A stretch of 64,000 nt of DNA, taken from CAIYQJ01 sp963717255 (GTDB lineage: Bacteria; Chloroflexota; Limnocylindria; Limnocylindrales; CSP1-4). The notes beneath the pieces are model-generated. The model had not been told where the DNA came from, searched no databases, and saw only the letters and a list, made by a program, of their open reading frames with translations. The position numbers and the translations under genes were made by a program. Of this stretch, positions 34,377-43,157 are shown piece after piece. Where the stretch lies: NCBI GenBank assembly GCA_963717255.1, contig CAVQVT010000011.1, positions 62,001 through 126,000 of the forward strand, written 5' to 3'. How positions within the stretch are numbered: the first letter of the stretch is position 1; each line of letters opens with the position of its first letter.

Positions 34377-34907
34377 TCAGCGCGCGGAGCCGAGCGCCTC
34401 CGCCAGCCGGATCTCCACCATCAGATCGCCCGCCAGGCGCTCCAGGCCATCGCGAACGGCGGCGACGACCACGGTCTCGGGGACGATCACGCGGAGGTGC
34501 GCGCGGAACATGTGGTCGCCGGAGTGGGCGGCCGGGAGGCGACCGGTGTCCAGCTCCTCCACGTTGATCCGGTGCGCCGCGAGCAGGGCTGAGATCTCGT
34601 GCACGAGGCCGGGGCGATCGAGCCCGAGGAGCTCGATCTCCATCGCGTGCTCGCGCGGCGTCTCGACGACGGCGCTTCGTTCGACGACGATCGTCAGGCC
34701 GCTGACCGCCAGGCGGGCGAGCGCCTCCTCCAGCTCGGCGGCGCGCTCGTCGGGGACCTCCACGCACAGCACGCCCGCGAACTTCCCTGCGAGGTGCGCC
34801 ATCCGGCTCTCGAGCCAGTTGCCGCCGTGTGCGGCGACGACGTCGGACACGGAATCGACGATACCGGGGTGGTCCGGACCGATGAGCGTGAGCACCAGGT
34901 CGATCAT
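34377..34907 (-). CDS. Double ACT-domain protein, GcvR-like
   Basis: Protein of 176 residues made of two ACT domains: LVLTLIGPDHPGIVDSVSDVVAAHGGNWLESRMAHLAGKFAG at residues 2-45 and IELLGLDRPGLVHEISALLAAHRINVEELDTG at ~95-130. The layout matches the glycine-cleavage repressor GcvR and related amino-acid-binding regulators; which amino acid it senses is unknown. ATG 34907 gives the natural start, while a longer frame adds 30 non-conserved residues. The 163 bases between the coiled-coil gene and this one hold nothing I recognise. Confidence 0.83.
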   Translation of the reverse strand: MIDLVLTLIGPDHPGIVDSVSDVVAAHGGNWLESRMAHLAGKFAGVLCVEVPDERAAELEEALARLAVSGLTIVVERSAVVETPREHAMEIELLGLDRPGLVHEISALLAAHRINVEELDTGRLPAAHSGDHMFRAHLRVIVPETVVVAAVRDGLERLAGDLMVEIRLAEALGSAR

Positions 34908-35042
34908 CGCCGCATCGTAGCGCCTGTCGCGCGGCTCCGAGTGCCCGTCGCCCGTGTTCGGAAGCCGTTCCCCCTGGACACCTGAGCGTACGGACATAAC
35001 TTACCTTATCGGTAGTAGCCTCCGGCGAGGGGCGCCCTGCCG

Positions 35043-35813
35043 TCAGTCGCCGTCCGGCTCCCCCGTGAACCCGAAGAGCGCGGCGGGACGGGCACGCAGA
35101 CCCTCCCGCCGGCGGCCCAGCGGTGCCACGAGCCCGGACGCGAGGAGCCGGCGCCGGAATGCGTTCTTGTCGAGCGGACGCCCGAGGATGGCCTCGTAGA
35201 CGCGCTGGAGGTCCAGGAGCGTGAACTCGCCGGGCACCAGCTCGAACGCGACGGGCGTGTACCAGAGGCGGCCGCGGACGCGCTCCAGGGCCGCTGCCAC
35301 GATCGTGCCGTGGTCGAAGGCGAGCTCGGTCTCCCCCGATGGCCCGTGGACGACGAAGGGCGGGCCGGCCGCCTGCCCCGTCGGCAGGATCCGTCCGAGC
35401 GTGCACCCCTCGCGCGCGCCCACCGTGTCCACGATCCGCTCGGACGGTACGAGCGCGTAGTGAGCGACCGTCACGATGCGGCCGCGCGGGTCGCGCCCGA
35501 CTTCTCCGAACGTCGCCAGCTGGGCCGTGTAGACGCCGTGGAGGCCCGTCTCGCGCTCCAGGACGCGCTCCACGGCCGCCGAGAGCGACTCATCGATGGC
35601 CACGAAGCCGCCCGGCAGCGCCCAGCGTCCCGTCGCCGGCGGCTTCGTCCGCTCGACCAGCAGCACGTGGACGGCGTCGTCGACGATCGTCAGGATCGCG
35701 ACGTCGACGGTGAGAGACGGTCGGGGCCAGGCCGCGATGTCGTAGCCGGCGAGGAACGCGGCCTCCTCGCCCTGTCCGGACGCGGCGCGCTCGCCCGCCC
35801 TGTCCTGCTCCAT
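35043..35813 (-). CDS. NrtR-like regulator: degenerate NUDIX domain plus winged helix
   Basis: The N-terminal NUDIX domain (residues ~30-165) has a box GGFVAIDESLSAAVERVLER, continuing ETGL. The Glu after Arg and one later Glu of the GX5EX7REUXEEXGU consensus are replaced (R-V-L-E-R-E), so hydrolysis is probably lost. The C-terminal part (~175-250) is a winged helix (PGEFTLLDLQRVYEAILGR, KNAFRRRLLASG). This is the NrtR layout, where ADP-ribose-type ligands release a repressor of NAD genes. Its start codon is 8 bases from a palindrome in the promoter shared with an ADP-ribosylglycohydrolase gene, which fits autoregulated control of that gene. Identity is by architecture and context. Confidence 0.82.
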   Translation of the reverse strand: MEQDRAGERAASGQGEEAAFLAGYDIAAWPRPSLTVDVAILTIVDDAVHVLLVERTKPPATGRWALPGGFVAIDESLSAAVERVLERETGLHGVYTAQLATFGEVGRDPRGRIVTVAHYALVPSERIVDTVGAREGCTLGRILPTGQAAGPPFVVHGPSGETELAFDHGTIVAAALERVRGRLWYTPVAFELVPGEFTLLDLQRVYEAILGRPLDKNAFRRRLLASGLVAPLGRRREGLRARPAALFGFTGEPDGD

Positions 35814-35819
35814 GCGCTA

Positions 35820-35842
35820 CTTATACGCGTGGTGTGTATAAT
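35820..35842. promoter_or_regulatory. Divergent promoter with 21-bp palindromic operator
   Basis: TTATAC (35821-35826) and GTATAA (35836-35841) form an inverted repeat with a 9-base spacer, 21 bp in all. On the plus strand TATAAT (35837-35842) is a perfect -10 box for the hydrolase gene. On the minus strand TATAAG (35825-35820) is a -10 box placed only 6 bases before the regulator ATG, so its mRNA is probably leaderless. A repressor bound here would cover both -10 boxes. Confidence 0.65.
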
Positions 35843-35914
35843 CGTCAAGACAGCGGTGCGGAGGCCGGGGTCGCGGGGGCGGCCGGCCGACGCGGCCGGG
35901 ACAGGGGGTCTGCC

Positions 35915-37453
35915 ATGACGCGTTCGGAGGCGCCCACGCTCACGTCCCGCCTTGTGGGCGGGATCTGGGGCCACCTCGTCGGGGACGCCGCCGGGGTCCC
36001 GTACGAGTTCGAGGACCCCGGCCAGGTCGGTGACGTGGCCTTCGGCAGGGCCGGCGGGCCGTGGCGGCAGCCTGCCGGCACCTGGAGCGACGACGGCGCG
36101 CTCATGCTCGCCCTCCTCGATTCCCTCCTCGGTGGACGGTTCGACACCGACGACCAGGGCGCCCGGGCGCTCGCCTGGGCGGACGGCGGCGCCTACACGC
36201 CCGACGGCGACGGGAAGTTCGACATCGGGGGGACCACCTCAGCCGCCATGGCCGCGCTCCGCCGTGGCGTGCGGGCGGCCGACGCCGGACCCACGGACGA
36301 CCATGCTGCAGGGAACGGCTCCCTCATGCGGATCCTGCCGCTCGCGCTCATCGAGCGCGCGCCGCGCACGGACGTCCGTGGCCCGGCGAGGAAGGTCTCC
36401 GACGAGCGGCTCGTGCGGGACGCGCACGCCGCCTCGCGGGTGACCCACGGGAGCCTCCTCTGCCAGGCCGCGTGCGCGCTGTACTCGCTCGTCGTCCGGC
36501 GGCTGCTGGCGGGCGACACCCGGCCGGCGGCACTCGAGACGGCGCGCGGGAAGCTCCGGGTCCTCTACGCCCGCGACCGGGCGCTCGCGGGACACCTCGC
36601 CGCGCTGGACGCGATCGAAGCGTGGAAGGGGCGCTCGGGCCGCGGGTACGTCGTGGACAGCTTCTGGTCCGCGTGGGACGCGTTCGCCGGCGCGAGGGAC
36701 TACGAGGACGCGATCGTCCGGGCCATCCGGTACGGGAACGACACGGACACCACGGCCGCGATCGCAGGGGGACTCGCCGGCGTCCACTGGGGCTGGCAGT
36801 CGATCCCCGTCGCCTGGCGCCGGGCCATGCGCGGCTCCGAGGTGGTCACGCCCCTCGCGGACGCCCTGGCCACGACGACGGGGCTCTGGCTGCACAGGAC
36901 GCGGACGAGCACCGACTCGCCGCTTCGGCTGGACCGGATCGACCTGTCCGGGACGGCTGCCGCACCGGGCCAGCTCGTCGTCACCTTTCTCCCGGGGAAG
37001 AAGCGCGACGGGTACACGGGTCCTCACTGGCGGGACGTGGACCTCGACGCCGCGCGGCTCCGCGACGGCGGGGTCGGGGCGCTCCTCCTGCTCGTCGAGG
37101 ACGTCGAGCTCGAGTGGTGCATCCTGCCCGACCTGCCCGCCGCGCTCGACGCTGCCGGGGTGGAGCTCATCCGCTTCCCGATCCGTGACCCGCACACCCC
37201 CACGCCCGAGCAGGACCCCGGGTTCCACCGCGTCGTCGCCGACATCGTCGCCCGGCTCCGCGCGGGCGGCCGGATCGCCGTCGCCTGCCGCGGCGGCGTG
37301 GACCGGTCGGGGATGACGGCCGCCTGCATCCTCGTCGAGGCCGGGCTCGACCCCCAGGCGGCGATCGCCCGCGTCCACGCGGGACGCAAGGGCTCGCTGA
37401 CGTACGCGGACCAGCAGCGGTACGTGCGCGCCTGGCGGCGGACGGGAGCTTGA
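35915..37453 (+). CDS. ADP-ribosylglycohydrolase fused to a dual-specificity-phosphatase-like domain
   Basis: Residues 1-~325 form an ADP-ribosylglycohydrolase (DraG/MacroD-type ARH): GGIWGHLVGDAAGVPYEF, TWSDDGALMLALLDS with the metal-binding TxSDD-like motif, AGNGSLMRILPLAL, and GNDTDTTAAIAGGLAG. Such enzymes remove ADP-ribose from proteins. Residues ~335-510 resemble a tyrosine/dual-specificity phosphatase with loop VACRGGVDRSGM (C-x5-R) and an upstream FPIRDPHTPTPEQ block carrying an Asp. ATG 35915 lies about 70 bases after the TATAAT promoter; upstream in-frame starts fall in the leader. It is divergent from the NrtR-like gene and closed by a hairpin. Confidence 0.87.
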   Translation: MTRSEAPTLTSRLVGGIWGHLVGDAAGVPYEFEDPGQVGDVAFGRAGGPWRQPAGTWSDDGALMLALLDSLLGGRFDTDDQGARALAWADGGAYTPDGDGKFDIGGTTSAAMAALRRGVRAADAGPTDDHAAGNGSLMRILPLALIERAPRTDVRGPARKVSDERLVRDAHAASRVTHGSLLCQAACALYSLVVRRLLAGDTRPAALETARGKLRVLYARDRALAGHLAALDAIEAWKGRSGRGYVVDSFWSAWDAFAGARDYEDAIVRAIRYGNDTDTTAAIAGGLAGVHWGWQSIPVAWRRAMRGSEVVTPLADALATTTGLWLHRTRTSTDSPLRLDRIDLSGTAAAPGQLVVTFLPGKKRDGYTGPHWRDVDLDAARLRDGGVGALLLLVEDVELEWCILPDLPAALDAAGVELIRFPIRDPHTPTPEQDPGFHRVVADIVARLRAGGRIAVACRGGVDRSGMTAACILVEAGLDPQAAIARVHAGRKGSLTYADQQRYVRAWRRTGA

Positions 37454-37490
37454 CGCGACCGCTCCCCTCCCCCGCCGTCCCGCACGACGA

Positions 37491-37523
37491 CGAACCGGCG
37501 TCCGTGGCTCGGGCGCCGGTTCG
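37491..37523 (+). terminator. Terminator hairpin after the ADP-ribosylglycohydrolase gene
   Basis: CGAACCGGCG (37491-37500) and CGCCGGTTCG (37514-37523) form ten perfect pairs around a 13-base loop, 37 bases after the stop. There is no long T run. The stretch 37524-37824 beyond it holds only the doubtful small gene listed next. Confidence 0.6.
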
Positions 37524-37571
37524 GTTCGTGCTGCATTCTCGCTGGCGGCGGGGCCCCTGGCCCCGACCGCC

Positions 37572-37730
37572 TCACGCGCCGGCGCGGGTCTCGGTGCTGA
37601 TGTTGCCCGCGCGCGGCCGCATGGCGAGGTTGGAGGTTCCACGCGTCGCGTCGGCCGTCACGCGCAGGCCCGCCCCCGAGTGGGGTGTTCGCCTGCTCCG
37701 ATCAAGGATCGGATCCCTGGCCGTGGACAT
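37572..37730 (-). CDS. Possible 52-residue protein, unknown
   Basis: An ATG at 37730 with AGAGG six bases upstream opens a 52-codon frame with strongly GC-ending codons. It gives a basic, Arg/Thr-rich peptide starting MSTARDPILDRSRRTPHSG and ending STETRAGA. No family is recognised. It lies upstream of, and on the same strand as, the ABC exporter. In DNA this GC-rich a short open frame can arise by chance, so this is tentative. Confidence 0.25.
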   Translation of the reverse strand: MSTARDPILDRSRRTPHSGAGLRVTADATRGTSNLAMRPRAGNISTETRAGA

Positions 37731-37824
37731 CGTCGCCTCTGTCCTCGCGGTGGCCCGCCAGTGGTCCGCGGGCTCCTGACACACCGACGATAGCACTCCT
37801 GCCGGCGCGCGCAAGTCCCGAATC

Positions 37825-39663
37825 TCAGCGGACCGGCGCCGTCCCGGCGGACGCCGGAAGTACCGCATCCGATGCCCGGAACTGCATCCGGTGGAGGCGC
37901 GCGTACAGCCCGTCACGTGCGAGGAGCTCCTCCTCGGTCCCGAGCTCGGCGAGCCAGCCCGCGTCGAGGACCGCGATCCGGTGGGCTGCCTTCAGGGTGG
38001 AGAGCCGGTGGGCGACGATGAGGGTCGTCCGGCCGCGCATCAGGCGGTCGAGCGCGTCCTGCACGAGGCGCTCGGACTCGTTGTCGAGCGCGCTCGTCGC
38101 CTCGTCGAGCAGGAGGATCCGCGGATCCTTGAGGATCGCCCGCGCGATCGCCACGCGCTGGCGCTGACCTCCCGACAGGCGCGACCCGCGGTCGCCCAGG
38201 GGCGTGTCGTAGCCGAGCGGCAGCGCCTCGATGAAGTCGTGGGCGTTCGCGCTCCGGGCGGCGGCGATCATCTCGTCGTCGGTCGCGGCGAGCCGGCCGT
38301 ACAGGATGTTCTCGCGGACCGTGCCGCCGAAGAGGGTCGCCTCCTGCGGGACCAGGCCGATCTGGTCGCGCAGGGAGCGGACGGCCACCTCGCGGACGTC
38401 GACCCCGTCGATCCGGATCGCGCCGGCCGACACGTCCCAGAGGCGCGGCACGAGGTTCACCAGGGTCGTCTTGCCCGACCCGGACGGCCCGACGATCGCG
38501 AGGATCTCGCCCGGGGCGACCGACAGGTCCAGGTCGGCGATCACCCGCCGGTCGGGCTCGTAGGCGAACGAGACGCCCGCGAACTCGATCGCCCCGTCGA
38601 TGCGAGGCAGCGCGACCGCCGGGACCGGGTCCAGGATCGTCGGCTCGGTGTCGAGGATCTCGAAGACGCGCTGCACGGAGCCCGCTCCCGCCCTGAACTG
38701 GCCGTACTGCCCCGCGATGCTCGCAAGGTTCGCGGCGATCGTCACGCCGTACAGGAGGAAGCTGGTCAGGGCGCCGACCGAGAGCGTCCCCTCGACGACC
38801 TGGCGCCCGGTGTACCAGAGCAGCAGGGCGATCGTGCCGAACCCGAGGAAGGTCATGACCGATGCGAAGAGCCCGCGCCACAGGGCGAGCCGCGAGGCTC
38901 GAGCGACCACCCGGGAGAGGTCGGCCCCGTACCGGGCCGTCTCCCAGTCCTCGCGCACGAAGCTCTTCACGACACGGATCCCGGCAAGCGCCTCCTCCGC
39001 GGTCGTCGTGCTCCGCGCGATCTCGTCCTGGACCTCCGTGCTGACGCGCTGGAGCGGTCGCCCGAAGAGGAACGCCACGGCGATGAGGGCCGGCGCGAGG
39101 ACGAGGACGAGGAGGAGGAGCGACGGGCTCAGGAGGAAGAGGATGACGACGCCGCCGACCAGGCCGATCGAGGCGGACAGGAGGTCGGTGATCGTCTGGG
39201 TGAGCATCGTCCGGACCTGCGTCACGTCGCTCGAGAGCCGGGAGATCAGCTCCCCCACCCTCTTGGCGACGTAGAAGTCGAGCGAGAGCGTCACGAGGCG
39301 GCCGAACAGCTGCGCCCGCATCGTCGCGACGATCCGCTCGCCGATGACGCCGAGCAGGTAGGTCTCGAGGAAGCTCCCCGCCGCCATGACCGCGAAGAGG
39401 ACGAGGAGGCCCACGACCAGCCGGTCGAGGTTCGCCATGTCGCCGCCGGCGACGACGACGGTCGTGATCCGGCCGATGAGCAGCGGCATGACGAGGCCGA
39501 GCCCGGCGGACAGGCCCAGGCCGACGAGCGCGAGGGCGAACAGCCCCAGGTGCGGGCGGAGGTACGCCAGCAGGCGCCGCCAGGGGACGCCCGTGAACCC
39601 GCGCACCTGCCGGACGACCTCGCCGGCCTCGGTCGGCACCCGGGCGATCTGCTGCTGGGACAT
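37825..39663 (-). CDS. ABC-type multidrug/lipid exporter (fused membrane and ATPase domains)
   Basis: Half-transporter of 612 residues working as a homo- or heterodimer. Six membrane helices span residues ~30-310 (RLLAYLRPHLGLFALALVGLG to SFLLYGVTIAANLASI). The ATPase follows at ~345-590, with Walker A GPSGSGKTTL, Q-loop LVPQEATLFGGTV, signature LSGGQRQRVAIARAIL, Walker B ILLLDEATSALD and a switch His in IVAHRLSTL. It is closest in layout to MsbA/BmrA-type exporters; the substrate cannot be told from sequence. ATG 39663. No partner half-transporter lies nearby, so it probably forms a homodimer. Confidence 0.9.
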   Translation of the reverse strand: MSQQQIARVPTEAGEVVRQVRGFTGVPWRRLLAYLRPHLGLFALALVGLGLSAGLGLVMPLLIGRITTVVVAGGDMANLDRLVVGLLVLFAVMAAGSFLETYLLGVIGERIVATMRAQLFGRLVTLSLDFYVAKRVGELISRLSSDVTQVRTMLTQTITDLLSASIGLVGGVVILFLLSPSLLLLVLVLAPALIAVAFLFGRPLQRVSTEVQDEIARSTTTAEEALAGIRVVKSFVREDWETARYGADLSRVVARASRLALWRGLFASVMTFLGFGTIALLLWYTGRQVVEGTLSVGALTSFLLYGVTIAANLASIAGQYGQFRAGAGSVQRVFEILDTEPTILDPVPAVALPRIDGAIEFAGVSFAYEPDRRVIADLDLSVAPGEILAIVGPSGSGKTTLVNLVPRLWDVSAGAIRIDGVDVREVAVRSLRDQIGLVPQEATLFGGTVRENILYGRLAATDDEMIAAARSANAHDFIEALPLGYDTPLGDRGSRLSGGQRQRVAIARAILKDPRILLLDEATSALDNESERLVQDALDRLMRGRTTLIVAHRLSTLKAAHRIAVLDAGWLAELGTEEELLARDGLYARLHRMQFRASDAVLPASAGTAPVR

Positions 39664-39699
39664 CCTCCCGACTCTACGGCATCGCGTGGCTCGCGGCGG

Positions 39700-40539
39700 T
39701 CAGGCCGATCCGCAGACCGCGTAGAGGAGCATGGGGACGTCCGCGGCGGCGTGGATCGCGATGGGGATCGCGAGGCTGCCGGTCCGGCGGGCGATGAGCC
39801 CGGCCAGGAGGCCACCCGCCGCCATCGCGAGCACGACGGGCGCCTGCGGGCCGGTGAAGTCGCTCCCCGCGTGGGCGAGGCCGAACGCGACGGCCTGGCA
39901 GGCGAGCGCGAGGGCGGGCCCGAGCGCGATCTCCCCCCAGCCGAGCCAGGCGCCCCGGTACGCGACCTCCTCCTGCACGGCGTTCGCGAGAGCGCCGACG
40001 AGCAGCGGGAGAAGGGCGACGAGACCGGGGAACCGCAGGCCGACGGGGCCGAAGAACGGCTCGGCGAGCGCCGGACCCAGGACGACAGCGAGGACCACCG
40101 CCGCGACGAAGAACGCGAGGGAGGCGGCCCCGACGGCCGCCGACGGCCGGCCGAGCCGCAGAGCGGCGCCGGGCAGGCCCGCGAGGCGCCACGTGACCGC
40201 CGTCACGCCGAGGACGGCTCCCGCCTCGAGCACGCGGCGGACGACCCGCAGCGGCGCGAGAGCGCCGCAGTCGACGCCCGATCCGAGCGCGGTGGGCTCG
40301 GGTGCGAGCGCGAGGACGAGCAGGACCGCGACCGGCAGGGGGGCGCCCCACGCCGCCCGCGAGGCCGGGCTGCCGCGCACGCAGGCGAGGGCCAGTCCCG
40401 CGACCACGAGGACGAGGACCGGGACGCGAAGGGGCCGTTCTGCGGCGGCCACGACGACGAGGAGCGCGGGCACGAGCGCCATCGCGAGGGATGTCACGGC
40501 CGAGTCGGGGGCCGGACTGCGACGATCGGACCGCGTCAT
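39700..40539 (-). CDS. CPBP-family intramembrane metalloprotease
   Basis: Hydrophobic protein of 279 residues with about eight membrane helices and the CPBP (Abi, CAAX protease-like) motifs. These are QEEVAYRG (motif 1, paired Glu and Arg), FGLAHAG (motif 2, His) and a later His in IAIHAAADVP. Members act in prenyl-protein-like processing, bacteriocin self-immunity or membrane homeostasis; which role applies here is unknown. ATG 40539 was preferred over a start 35 codons upstream because that extension is hydrophilic and non-conserved. It ends 36 bases before the ABC exporter start on the same strand. Confidence 0.85.
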   Translation of the reverse strand: MTRSDRRSPAPDSAVTSLAMALVPALLVVVAAAERPLRVPVLVLVVAGLALACVRGSPASRAAWGAPLPVAVLLVLALAPEPTALGSGVDCGALAPLRVVRRVLEAGAVLGVTAVTWRLAGLPGAALRLGRPSAAVGAASLAFFVAAVVLAVVLGPALAEPFFGPVGLRFPGLVALLPLLVGALANAVQEEVAYRGAWLGWGEIALGPALALACQAVAFGLAHAGSDFTGPQAPVVLAMAAGGLLAGLIARRTGSLAIPIAIHAAADVPMLLYAVCGSA

Positions 40540-40739
40540 CGACCCATCATCGCGCACGGGGCGGACGGTACGGACATCCGCGGCGCGGGGCACGAAGAAG
40601 CGCCCGGAGGAACCATTCCCCGCCTTCTGTTCCGGCCGATCCAAGGACCAGCCTTCCCGTCTACCGGTTCATCGCCCCTCCGGGCAGGGATGACGATACG
40701 GGGCGGGCGCTGGCTCGTCCAGCGGGTTATCCACGAGAT

Positions 40740-42122
40740 TCACGGGTTCTCGGGCGGATCCGTGCGGCCGTCCACAACCTGTCCCCAGATCTCGTCCACG
40801 TCGTGCTCCTCCGCGATCCCGGCGGCACGTCGGAGCGCGGCCGCCACGGCCGGCGGCACGCGGCCGACGACGTGCACCCCGCTCTCGTCGTAGGCCGCCT
40901 CGGTGGACCCCCGCTCGCGGACCTGCGCGAGGAGCGCGCCCTCCGCGTACGGGACGACGACGTCCACGTCCACCCAGAGCGAGGCGAGCAGCGCGGCCAT
41001 CTCGGCGCGCAGCTCCGGCAGCCCCGCGCCCGTCAGTGCGCTCACGAGCACGGCGCCCGGTGCCACGCGGGCCCCCGCGGATCCGGCGGACCCGGTGTCC
41101 GGCGCTGTCTCGGGGTCGTCGTCCGGCTCGAGGAGGTCGGCCTTGTTGAGGGCCACCAGGCGTGGCTTCGCGCCGGCGCCCAGCTCGTCGAGGACCTGCT
41201 GGACCGTCGCACGGTGCTCGGCCGCGTGCGGGTCGGAGACGTCCACCACCTCCACGAGCACGTCCGCCCGGTTGACTTCCTCGAGGGTCGCGCGGAACGC
41301 ATCGATGAGCTGGTGGGGCAGCTTGTGGATGAAGCCGACCGTGTCCGTCACCACGGCGACCTGGCCATCGCCGAGGCGGACCTGCCGGCTGGTCGGGTCG
41401 AGCGTCGCGAAGAGGCGATCCTCCGCCAGCGCGACCTCTTCCCCCACCAGCGCGTTGAGGAGGGTGGACTTGCCGGCGTTCGTGTAGCCGACGATGCCCA
41501 CGGTGGGCACCAGGCGCCTGTCCCGGCCGCGCGCGGCGACGCGCCGCTGCTGGCGCACCTCCTCGACCCGCTGCTTCATCTTCTTGATCCGCCCGCGGAT
41601 GACCCGGCGGTCGGTCTCGAGCTGGGTCTCACCCGGACCACGCGTCCCGATCCCGCCGCCGGTCCGGGAGAGGTGCGTCCACATGCGGGTGAGGCGCGGC
41701 AGCTGGTACTCGAGCTGCGCGAGCTCCACCTGGAGCCGGCCCTCCCGGGTGCGCGCGTGCATCGCGAAGATGTCGAGGATCAGGCGGGAGCGGTCGATCA
41801 CCTTCACGCCGAGCAGCTGCTCCAGGGACCTCTGCTGGGTCGGGCTCAGCTCGTCGTCGGCCACGAGCAGCGCGAAGCCCGTCTCGCCCTTGGCGGCGAC
41901 GAGCTCCTGGGCTTTTCCCTTCCCCACGTACCAGGCGGGGTCCACGTGCCTGCGGTTCTGCCACTCCGCACCGACGACCTCGGCGCCGGCCGTGTCCGCG
42001 AGGCTCGCGAGCTCGGCGAGCGAATCCTCGGCCGACCAGCCGGGGTCCGTCCCCGTGCCCACTGCGACGAGGAACGCCTTCTCGACGGGCGGGGCGAGGT
42101 CGATGGATGTGCGCGGGCTCAC
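40740..42122 (-). CDS. hflX: Ribosome-associated GTPase HflX
   Basis: GTPase that splits stalled or idle 70S ribosomes. The 460-residue protein has the HflX N-terminal domain (VGAEWQNRRHVDPAWYVGKGKAQEL), the coiled region ending in GGIGTRGPGETQLETDRR, and a G domain. The G domain has GYTNAGKSTLLNAL (G1), DTVGFIHKLPH (G3) and NKADLL (G4). A C-terminal beta-rich part follows. GTG 42122 overlaps the miaA stop. The miaB-miaA-hflX order is conserved in many bacteria and supports the assignment of all three. Confidence 0.94.
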   Translation of the reverse strand: MSPRTSIDLAPPVEKAFLVAVGTGTDPGWSAEDSLAELASLADTAGAEVVGAEWQNRRHVDPAWYVGKGKAQELVAAKGETGFALLVADDELSPTQQRSLEQLLGVKVIDRSRLILDIFAMHARTREGRLQVELAQLEYQLPRLTRMWTHLSRTGGGIGTRGPGETQLETDRRVIRGRIKKMKQRVEEVRQQRRVAARGRDRRLVPTVGIVGYTNAGKSTLLNALVGEEVALAEDRLFATLDPTSRQVRLGDGQVAVVTDTVGFIHKLPHQLIDAFRATLEEVNRADVLVEVVDVSDPHAAEHRATVQQVLDELGAGAKPRLVALNKADLLEPDDDPETAPDTGSAGSAGARVAPGAVLVSALTGAGLPELRAEMAALLASLWVDVDVVVPYAEGALLAQVRERGSTEAAYDESGVHVVGRVPPAVAAALRRAAGIAEEHDVDEIWGQVVDGRTDPPENP

Positions 42123-43105
42123 GACGAGAAGGATAGGCGGCGAGCGGGTGCCGGTCCCGGACGGCTGGCGGCGACCGCGGGGCGTGCGATCGCGAGGGCG
42201 GCGTCGAGAGGGTCGGCGGCCGACGGGTCGAGCCAGGCCATCGCCGGCTCGGCCCGGAACCAGGTGCGCTGCCGCCGCGCGAACGCGGCGTTGCGTGCGA
42301 CGTTGACGGCCAGGAACCCGTCGCGGTCCAGGCGCCCGTCGAGAAGGTCGAACGCCTCGCGGTACCCGATGGCCGAGAACGAGCGGAGTCCCTCGCCGTA
42401 CCGGGCGCGCAGCCGCGCGGCCTCCTCCGGCAGCCCGCCGTCGAGCTGGCCGGTCGCGCGTCGTGCGATCCACGACCGGTGGAGCGCCCGATCCGCGACG
42501 TCGAGCCCGATACGCGCCACGGCACCGGGATACCCGGCCGGGGCGGGCGGCGGTCCGTCGCCACGGAGCAGGGCGAGCTCCAGCGCGCGCACCACGCGGC
42601 GCGGGTTCGCGAGGTCCGTCCGTGCGGCGAGCTCCGGCGCGATCGCGCGGAGCCGGGCCACGAGCGCCGGCAGCCGGTCGGCCGCGAGGTCCGCGTCCAG
42701 CCGCGCGCGGAGCGCCGCGTCGTGCGGCGAGGCGTCCAGATCCAGGCCGGATGCGACCGCGCGCAGCCAGAGCCCCGTCCCCCCGGCGAGGATCGCGACC
42801 CCCGCGCGGTCGGCGAGCGATGCGAGCACGCCGCGGGCATGGGCGGCGAAGTCGTGGACGCTGAACGCGTCGTCCGGGTCCACGAGGTCCACGCCGTGGT
42901 GGACGACGCCGCGGCGCTCCGCCTCCGTGGGCTTGGCCGTCCCCACGTCCATCCCGCGATAGACCTGGCGCGAGTCGGCCGAGATCACCTCCACGACCCG
43001 CCCGCCGTCCGCGAGGGCGAGCGCGAGGCGGACGGCGAGGTCGGTCTTGCCGGTCGCGGTCGGACCGCCGACGACGACGAGGGGCGGCGCGGGGCTGGGG
43101 ATCAC
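42119..43105 (-). CDS. miaA: tRNA dimethylallyltransferase MiaA
   Basis: Transfers dimethylallyl to A37 of tRNAs reading UNN codons. The 328-residue protein has P-loop GGPTATGKTDLAVRLA, EVISADSRQVYRGMDVGTAKP, HHGVDLVDPDDAFSVHDFAA, GGTGLWLRAV, TDLANPRRVVRALEL and FSAIGYREAF. GTG 43105 fixes the start just before strand 1; the longer frame upstream overlaps the miaB end region and is not conserved. The product is the substrate for MiaB, encoded immediately upstream, giving a coherent ms2i6A modification pair. The dimethylallyl diphosphate comes from the MEP pathway. Confidence 0.94.
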   Translation of the reverse strand: MIPSPAPPLVVVGGPTATGKTDLAVRLALALADGGRVVEVISADSRQVYRGMDVGTAKPTEAERRGVVHHGVDLVDPDDAFSVHDFAAHARGVLASLADRAGVAILAGGTGLWLRAVASGLDLDASPHDAALRARLDADLAADRLPALVARLRAIAPELAARTDLANPRRVVRALELALLRGDGPPPAPAGYPGAVARIGLDVADRALHRSWIARRATGQLDGGLPEEAARLRARYGEGLRSFSAIGYREAFDLLDGRLDRDGFLAVNVARNAAFARRQRTWFRAEPAMAWLDPSAADPLDAALAIARPAVAASRPGPAPARRLSFSS

Positions 43106-43157
43106 GATCGGGCACCCGTGTTGGGCCCCCGGCGGGTGCCGGCTGCCGTCGATGCGC

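Noticed and set aside
35000..35030. AT-richer ATAACTTACCTTATCGGTAGTAG element upstream of the double-ACT gene as a second NrtR operator
   Set aside because: Only TACC/GGTA is inverted and the sequence does not match the TTATAC-N9-GTATAA palindrome; it is more likely just a promoter region.
37524..37824. Possible structured RNA (6S or tmRNA) in the gap before the ABC exporter
   Set aside because: No tmRNA-like 3' end, tag frame or long 6S-like stem was found; only a doubtful small frame is visible.
40727..40736. TTATCCACG, one base from a DnaA box
   Set aside because: It is a single isolated copy next to hflX with no AT-rich region, cluster of boxes or dnaA/dnaN nearby, so not an origin.
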